From a virus: 23,861 bases of DNA. The stretch is from positions 1 through 23,861 of the IMG/VR virus record IMGVR_UViG_3300030098_003709; one strand, given 5' to 3'. A program made the translations under genes and the position numbers. Position 1 is the first letter of the stretch. Each line of letters opens with the position of its first letter. Under the pieces are notes generated by a model that saw nothing but the letters and a program-made list of their open reading frames with translations, ran no database searches and had not been told where the DNA came from. Positions 19,716 to 23,861 of this stretch are shown in pieces.

Positions 19716-20104
19716 TATTTTTTTCCTCCGTTTCTAAATATTTGTGTTCCCTTTATACCAAAAATACTCGCCACGACCAAAATCCACAAATTTGTGAACC
19801 ATTGAGGAAGCGTCGAGAAGTATTCAAAAAACAATTTTACTTTTTCCATAGCTGCAGGATCATCACTTATTACCGCCCACATAAGCACTATGATCGGAGC
19901 CGAAATTATGACCAATACAAATTCGTCTTTCCAGTCTGATTGCCTAGCTTCTAAAAGTTTGCCCTGGTAAGATTCCTCACCTCGAGCCATACGCTCTGCG
20001 TGCATTAATTGTGCATCAGACATAGCCATTTTAGTTTTCTGGCGGTTAGAATAAATCTTCGCACCAGCTTGCATAGCAATTTTTGCTAAACTGAACCAGG
20101 CCAT
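19715..20104 (-). CDS. Two-helix membrane protein, candidate holin (129 aa)
   Basis: The first 55 residues are a charged amphipathic region (FSLAKIAMQAGAKIYSNRQK, then DAQLMHAERMARGEESYQGK). Two membrane spans follow: about 61-79 (EFVLVIISAPIIVLMWAVI) and about 102-118 (WFTNLWILVVASIFGIK), joined by a polar loop with DDP, and a basic tail (RNGGKK). The QSDWKDEFVL entry to the first span is shared with a protein common in marine phages. Size and topology fit a holin, which would make the inner-membrane lesion at lysis, and the layout is reminiscent of gene-transfer-agent/marine holin-like proteins. No endolysin is next to it, so an injection- or membrane-associated virion protein is an alternative. 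It starts 1 base after the 59-aa gene. Confidence 0.6.
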   Translation of the reverse strand: MAWFSLAKIAMQAGAKIYSNRQKTKMAMSDAQLMHAERMARGEESYQGKLLEARQSDWKDEFVLVIISAPIIVLMWAVISDDPAAMEKVKLFFEYFSTLPQWFTNLWILVVASIFGIKGTQIFRNGGKK

Positions 20105-20105
20105 A

Positions 20106-20285
20106 TTAGTACCAAGTAGCTTTAACTGGCTTCTTGTCTTTTCTTAAGGCTTTTGTTCCTTTAACAATTACAGTTTGTGATTCTGCAATGTTAGGGGGTG
20201 TAATATCTACTCCACCTTTTAAATAACCATCTTTATTTAAAAACTGGGAGTGCTTTATTACCACTTTGCCATCTTTATTTTTCAT
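20106..20285 (-). CDS. Short basic protein (59 aa)
   Basis: A 59-codon frame from ATG at 20285 to TAA at 20106: MKNKDGKVVIKHSQFLNKDG, then LKGGVDITPPNIAESQTVIV, then KGTKALRKDKKPVKATWY. AGGAG with an A/T spacer precedes the ATG, and the stop is 1 base from the next start. The GTKALRKDKK segment followed by TWY recurs, to my memory, in small proteins downstream of marine phage portals. It is basic with no membrane span and of unknown function. It explains most of the gap between portal and membrane-protein genes. Confidence 0.62.
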   Translation of the reverse strand: MKNKDGKVVIKHSQFLNKDGYLKGGVDITPPNIAESQTVIVKGTKALRKDKKPVKATWY

Positions 20286-20314
20286 ATTTGCTCCTATTAA
20301 TTAGTACCACAAAA

Positions 20315-22780
20315 TTATCTATTTTGCGACCCTTTTGGTTTCATTCTAGCTAACTTTTCTCTTGAATCATTAGCCATTTCTTGCTTTTCAAGTGAAGTAT
20401 CAGCTCTTAATTCCGCTAATTCTTCATTTTGGTCAAGTTTATCATCATGAATATCCTGATTCATCATTAATTTAGATGTATCTATATCCACACGTGCCTT
20501 ATCATATGCACTTTTTCTCTCATTTTCCATAGCTCTTAAGTCTACTTCTCTTGCTTTTAATTTTAATAGAGGGTCTCCATCAAGTTGAGAGGTAATTCTA
20601 TTTTCTTCTACAGTATAATCAGCAGTTAATTCAGCAACTAAAATAGCTTTTCTTGCTTCAATTTTTTGATTGATAGCGTTAATTTGTTGTAAAAGTTGTG
20701 GGTTCTGTGCTGCCATCATAGTCATTTGTTGAATTTGCATTAATTCAGCTGCAAATTCCATTTGAACTTGTTCTGTAGCCATCAAAGTTATGTGCTCAAG
20801 TATATTCTTTTGAATTGCAGCCATCATTGATGGATTATTTCTAACCATATTTAAACCCATAAACGCTAAGTGAGCATCTATGTGAGCTTGATGGTCTTGA
20901 CCAGGAAATGCCTGGAAAGGCTTCATCCCCATTGCCATAATATGTTCCATACTTGGATCAATTGGTTGTGGTTGTACTGGTGGTGGTAAAATTCCATTAA
21001 TATTTTTCACACCGATGGCTTCATACATTGAGCGATACGCCTGATACATATTGTGCATTGTTGGATTTGAGGTAGCCAACTGCAACTGTGTCTGAGCCAT
21101 CGATATTCTTTGCGTTTGAGAGAAAATATTAGGGTCTGCGACCGGTAAAATATCTACTCTGTCATCAAAATCTTGTACCTTAACTGTTTTTGCTCCACCA
21201 GCAACATCATAAGGATATTCAGGTGGTAAATAAGTTTTGAACACATCAGCTAGTAATTTAAATTCTTGTTTTAGACCTACATATAATCTTTTGTGAATAG
21301 CAGACATTGTTCTGCTTCCTCTTTCAAGTAATGCAACTGTTGTACCTACTGCAGCTCTTTGATTACCGTCGCCCACTTGCATATCTGCAATTGCCGCGAA
21401 ACGTTGGCCTGCTCCTACAACTGTACCTAATAATTGTAATAAAACAACTGAAGGCTCTTTGTAAGGAAGAGTCATAAAAGAATCTTTTATGTTTCCTCCT
21501 GGTGCATCTACATCTCTAAACTCTCCAGGTTGTAATGGTTGTGCATCATCTCTTACTCTTATCCCTCTTGATTTAAAACCAGCTGGCAGATTAGATAGCG
21601 TTCCTGCATCTAAGAGCTGTCTTAAAGCTGTGGTCGCTGTTCTTGACAGTCCACCTATCATGTGGATAAGACCAAAACCATAAAAACCTGTGCCAGGTAA
21701 AAATTTAAATTGCACAAAGTAATTAACTTTTCTTTTTCTTGGGTCGTTTTCTTTGTAGTTTCTTCTAATAGATAAAACTTTTCTAGAACTTTCATCAAGA
21801 GTGATAACATATGGAAGTTTAATTCCTGTAGTCTCACCATCTTTCATATCTTCAAAACCTTCTAAATCTATGTTAACGTGACACTCAATTAAAGTATAAA
21901 TATCATCTTGTTTTAGTTGTTTAATTCCTTCTAGCTCTTGTTCTTTTTTAGTTATCTCATCATTTTGCATTTGAGGTGGTGTTAGATCTATATCTTTATA
22001 AAAACCTGACACTTGTTGTTTTCTCAAATCATTTTTAGGCATTTTGATAACATGCATTATTGCTTCTGCATCATCTAGACTTGTTGCTGAGTAGGGTACT
22101 ACCAAATCGTCGGCAGGTATGAATTTCGATACCGCCCTACCCAAAAGATCATCATAGTAGACTTTCTTAAAAGTTGACCCGCTTAGAGGGAGGTAAAATA
22201 GCATTTGGTCAAACTCCGGTTCATATTCCTTCATCTGGTCCATGATTTGGTAATTCATAAAATCTTTTACTCGAAGGGATTGTTCTTGTTTTTGTGGTGT
22301 TTGTAATCCTAAAATTTGTGTTCTAACTGGACCATCAGCTGGTAATAATTCTTTGTATGCTTGAGCTTGAAATTGTGTAACAGCTTCTGCAAGAACTGGG
22401 TGAGTAACACCTGCAGCACCTTTAAAAGGTTCTGTTCTTGGAGTGTATTTAAATCCTAAAAGATCTAATCCATTTCTATAAGTATTTTCCCACTCTTTTC
22501 TAGATTGTTTATAGTCTAAATAATCACTAATTAATTGTGCACCAATTGGATCTAAAATTGAGTTATCTAAAAGCTCTGCTAAATTTTGAAAATGTGTATT
22601 TGAAGCTTGTGGAATAATAGCATTTGGATCAAAAGAAACTTCTGCTCCACCATCTAAAGTTTCTGTAACTTCAATATCTTTTTGTGGCGCAGCTGGAGCT
22701 CCAGCTTCGACTTCAACTTCTTTTAAGTCTTCAACAGTTAATTCCGGTTGATTAGGTAATGATTTATCTATATCTGCCAT
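20315..22780 (-). CDS. Portal protein, P22-like, with extended C-terminal helix (821 aa)
   Basis: The portal is the dodecameric ring at one head vertex through which DNA is packaged and ejected. An acidic N-terminus (1-60) precedes the body: RKEWENTYRNGLDLLGFKYT at 94-113, PVLAEAVTQFQAQAYKELLP at 128-147, and the wing region near 190-250. The core has GTGFYGFGLIHMIGGLSRTA at 363-382 and LRQLLDAGTLSNLPAG at 386-401. The segment QLLGTVVGAGQRFAAIADMQ at 449-468 followed by GTTVALLERGSRTMSAIHKR is typical of P22-type portals in marine phages. Residues 610-710 are Met/Gln-rich helix and 710-815 a charged coiled helix, resembling and exceeding the P22 barrel (P22 portal is 725 aa). Its start is 15 bases after the upstream gene's stop. 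Confidence 0.85.
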   Translation of the reverse strand: MADIDKSLPNQPELTVEDLKEVEVEAGAPAAPQKDIEVTETLDGGAEVSFDPNAIIPQASNTHFQNLAELLDNSILDPIGAQLISDYLDYKQSRKEWENTYRNGLDLLGFKYTPRTEPFKGAAGVTHPVLAEAVTQFQAQAYKELLPADGPVRTQILGLQTPQKQEQSLRVKDFMNYQIMDQMKEYEPEFDQMLFYLPLSGSTFKKVYYDDLLGRAVSKFIPADDLVVPYSATSLDDAEAIMHVIKMPKNDLRKQQVSGFYKDIDLTPPQMQNDEITKKEQELEGIKQLKQDDIYTLIECHVNIDLEGFEDMKDGETTGIKLPYVITLDESSRKVLSIRRNYKENDPRKRKVNYFVQFKFLPGTGFYGFGLIHMIGGLSRTATTALRQLLDAGTLSNLPAGFKSRGIRVRDDAQPLQPGEFRDVDAPGGNIKDSFMTLPYKEPSVVLLQLLGTVVGAGQRFAAIADMQVGDGNQRAAVGTTVALLERGSRTMSAIHKRLYVGLKQEFKLLADVFKTYLPPEYPYDVAGGAKTVKVQDFDDRVDILPVADPNIFSQTQRISMAQTQLQLATSNPTMHNMYQAYRSMYEAIGVKNINGILPPPVQPQPIDPSMEHIMAMGMKPFQAFPGQDHQAHIDAHLAFMGLNMVRNNPSMMAAIQKNILEHITLMATEQVQMEFAAELMQIQQMTMMAAQNPQLLQQINAINQKIEARKAILVAELTADYTVEENRITSQLDGDPLLKLKAREVDLRAMENERKSAYDKARVDIDTSKLMMNQDIHDDKLDQNEELAELRADTSLEKQEMANDSREKLARMKPKGSQNR

Positions 22781-22795
22781 TATTTCTCCCCTTGA

Positions 22796-23861
22796 CTATG
22801 TAACATAATATCGAAGATTTTCCAAGCCCTGAGGTAAAGGTCCTTTTTCAGGGGGTATTGCATTTGGTCTTCTAATACTAGCTATTCCACCGCCTGCCAT
22901 CATTTGAGGCATATATTTTCCATAAGCAGTAGAAGTATCTTTTCCAAAACCACCCACTGTATTATCTAGCCATCCTTGCATAGCTTGCATAGGAACTTTA
23001 AAAGTTTGATCATGCCACGTTGCTTGTGACATTGGAAAATTAATTTTCTCATTTTCTATTCGAATAATTTCATTAGCTTCGTCATGTTTACCTTGAAGTT
23101 TTAGTTGTCGAGCTTCCAAAAGATTTTGAGCTCTTTCATTACCGAATATACCTCTTATTGCTTTACTTCCTGTAAAGAAATTCCAAAAAGGTCCAGCATA
23201 AGGATTTACCTGTGTAGTCATAGCTTCATATCTTTTTGGATCTACCTTTTGCATAGATGTTCTTGTGGCTTGTCCTAGACCACCCATTGCTTGAGCAGAT
23301 ATAATATCAATTTGTTTACCAAACTCTTTTGCAGTAGCCTCATTAGGATTTATACCAGTTCCTATAAACATATTCTTAAACATACTCTCAACATCGTCGT
23401 CGTATTTTTGTTTTGCTTGAGCTATTCTAAACTCTACTATTTCTTGAATCTTTTCCTGAGATATACCACTTATCGGTTCATAGTTTTGTGCTAAATCACT
23501 TGCTCCTGCTACTTTGGATCTTTCGTATAATGCTTGAGAATTAGTTGCGTCTAAAAATTTATTTACTGCTGCCTGTTCTCCATCAGTATACCCTAATTTT
23601 TCCATGGCTTTATAAATATCTTCTCTAGCACTATCTTTATTATTCCACCAAGCAGCTACATCGGAAGAAGTTTCTGAAGATAGTCCCATTTTACCTCCAG
23701 CCCAATCAGTTAGTCCATAAGCTATTGCTTCACCTCCTACTACACCCAAAGGACCAAAAGTGGAACGTCCTATCACTTTAGCAGCCTTACCTGTATTTTT
23801 CATAAGAGCTTTAAATCTAGCTGGATTATTATTTTTTAATTTAACAAGTTTTTCTTGAAGA
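22796..23861 (-). CDS. C-terminal part of a large virion protein (5' end outside window)
   Basis: The frame stays open from the stop at 22796 to the window edge, giving 354 visible codons. The first ATG in view (23803) has no Shine-Dalgarno and is preceded in frame by an uninterrupted stretch (PARFKALMKNTGKAAKVIGR spans it), so the true start lies beyond the window. A Gly/Ala-rich segment near the start (STFGPLGVVGGEAIAYGLTD) could be membrane-seeking. The rest is mostly helical and charged, and the end is GGGIASIRRPNAIPPEKGPL with a final LENLRYYVT. Such (A)GGGIA-x-(I/L)RRP-type tails are found at the ends of very large virion proteins in marine phages. An internal or ejection protein is inferred from position before the portal; no catalytic motif is visible. 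Confidence 0.6.
   Translation of the reverse strand, partial: LQEKLVKLKNNNPARFKALMKNTGKAAKVIGRSTFGPLGVVGGEAIAYGLTDWAGGKMGLSSETSSDVAAWWNNKDSAREDIYKAMEKLGYTDGEQAAVNKFLDATNSQALYERSKVAGASDLAQNYEPISGISQEKIQEIVEFRIAQAKQKYDDDVESMFKNMFIGTGINPNEATAKEFGKQIDIISAQAMGGLGQATRTSMQKVDPKRYEAMTTQVNPYAGPFWNFFTGSKAIRGIFGNERAQNLLEARQLKLQGKHDEANEIIRIENEKINFPMSQATWHDQTFKVPMQAMQGWLDNTVGGFGKDTSTAYGKYMPQMMAGGGIASIRRPNAIPPEKGPLPQGLENLRYYVT

Noticed and set aside
16200-19939. Plus-strand frames across the head and small-gene region (16200-16382, 16798-16986, 17091-17303, 18771-19022, 19652-19939)
   Set aside because: They are antisense to supported genes, Phe/Cys/Ser-rich as expected from reverse reading of Lys-rich genes, and lack ribosome sites or motifs.
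23746-23803. Start of a 335-aa gene at the ATG at 23803
   Set aside because: The frame is open upstream to the window edge and no Shine-Dalgarno precedes this ATG, so it is more likely an internal methionine.
1-23861. CRISPR array, tRNA genes, insertion sequence or integration site
   Set aside because: No regularly spaced short repeats, no cloverleaf-like sequence, no transposase or integrase and no terminal inverted repeats were found on either strand.

Overview
The window is a contiguous late (virion structure and assembly) region of a tailed bacteriophage. Every gene I can support lies on the minus strand, so transcription runs from high to low coordinates. There is no terminase, polymerase, integrase, tRNA or CRISPR array in view. 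The genome is A+T-rich (roughly one third G+C by eye). The portal resembles the P22 type, is followed by SU10/P22-like adaptor proteins, and no sheath, tube or tape-measure gene is visible, so a short-tailed (podovirus-like) marine phage is most likely. The A+T-rich base composition and the marine-phage protein families suggest a host of the SAR11/Pelagibacter kind, but that is inference.

Layout in transcription order. (1) 23861-22796: C-terminal part of a protein that begins outside the window, probably a large virion protein. (2) 22780-20315: portal. (3) 20285-18250: a run of very small genes, including a two-helix membrane protein (candidate holin), several Lys-rich proteins and a 78-aa helical protein. 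(4) 18299-14767: assembly block with a phage GroES-like co-chaperonin, scaffolding protein, a conserved 153-aa protein, a 205-aa candidate capsid accessory protein and the major capsid protein, closed by a hairpin terminator. (5) 14706-13121: two small overlapping genes, a 158-base leader with a sigma70-like promoter and an inverted repeat, a 130-aa decoration-type protein, a UUCG-loop terminator hairpin and two small paralogous beta proteins. (6) 13112-10850: adaptor/connector proteins. (7) 10835-9909: two small virion proteins of common marine-phage types. (8) 9907-146: the most striking part, a three-gene adhesin cassette present three times in the same order. (9) 142-1: start of a further virion protein leaving the window.

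The cassette consists of C (Ig-like IPT/TIG plus putative Ig domain), B (LamG-like plus SPRY-like lectin folds) and A (DUF7483-like, itself three internal repeats). The three copies fill about 9.8 kb, 41% of the window, as C3-B3-A3-C2-B2-A2-C1-B1-A1. C proteins are highly conserved between copies whereas A and B have diverged strongly, and the copies do not all show the same relationships. This suggests a fibre or adhesin system built by duplication, diversification and recombination.

Genes are packed with gaps of a few bases, and seven junctions are the overlap TAATG. Strong Shine-Dalgarno sites mark the capsid genes, while several fibre genes have none. No stretch above 300 bases lacks a gene; the longest non-coding stretch (14149-14306) is described.
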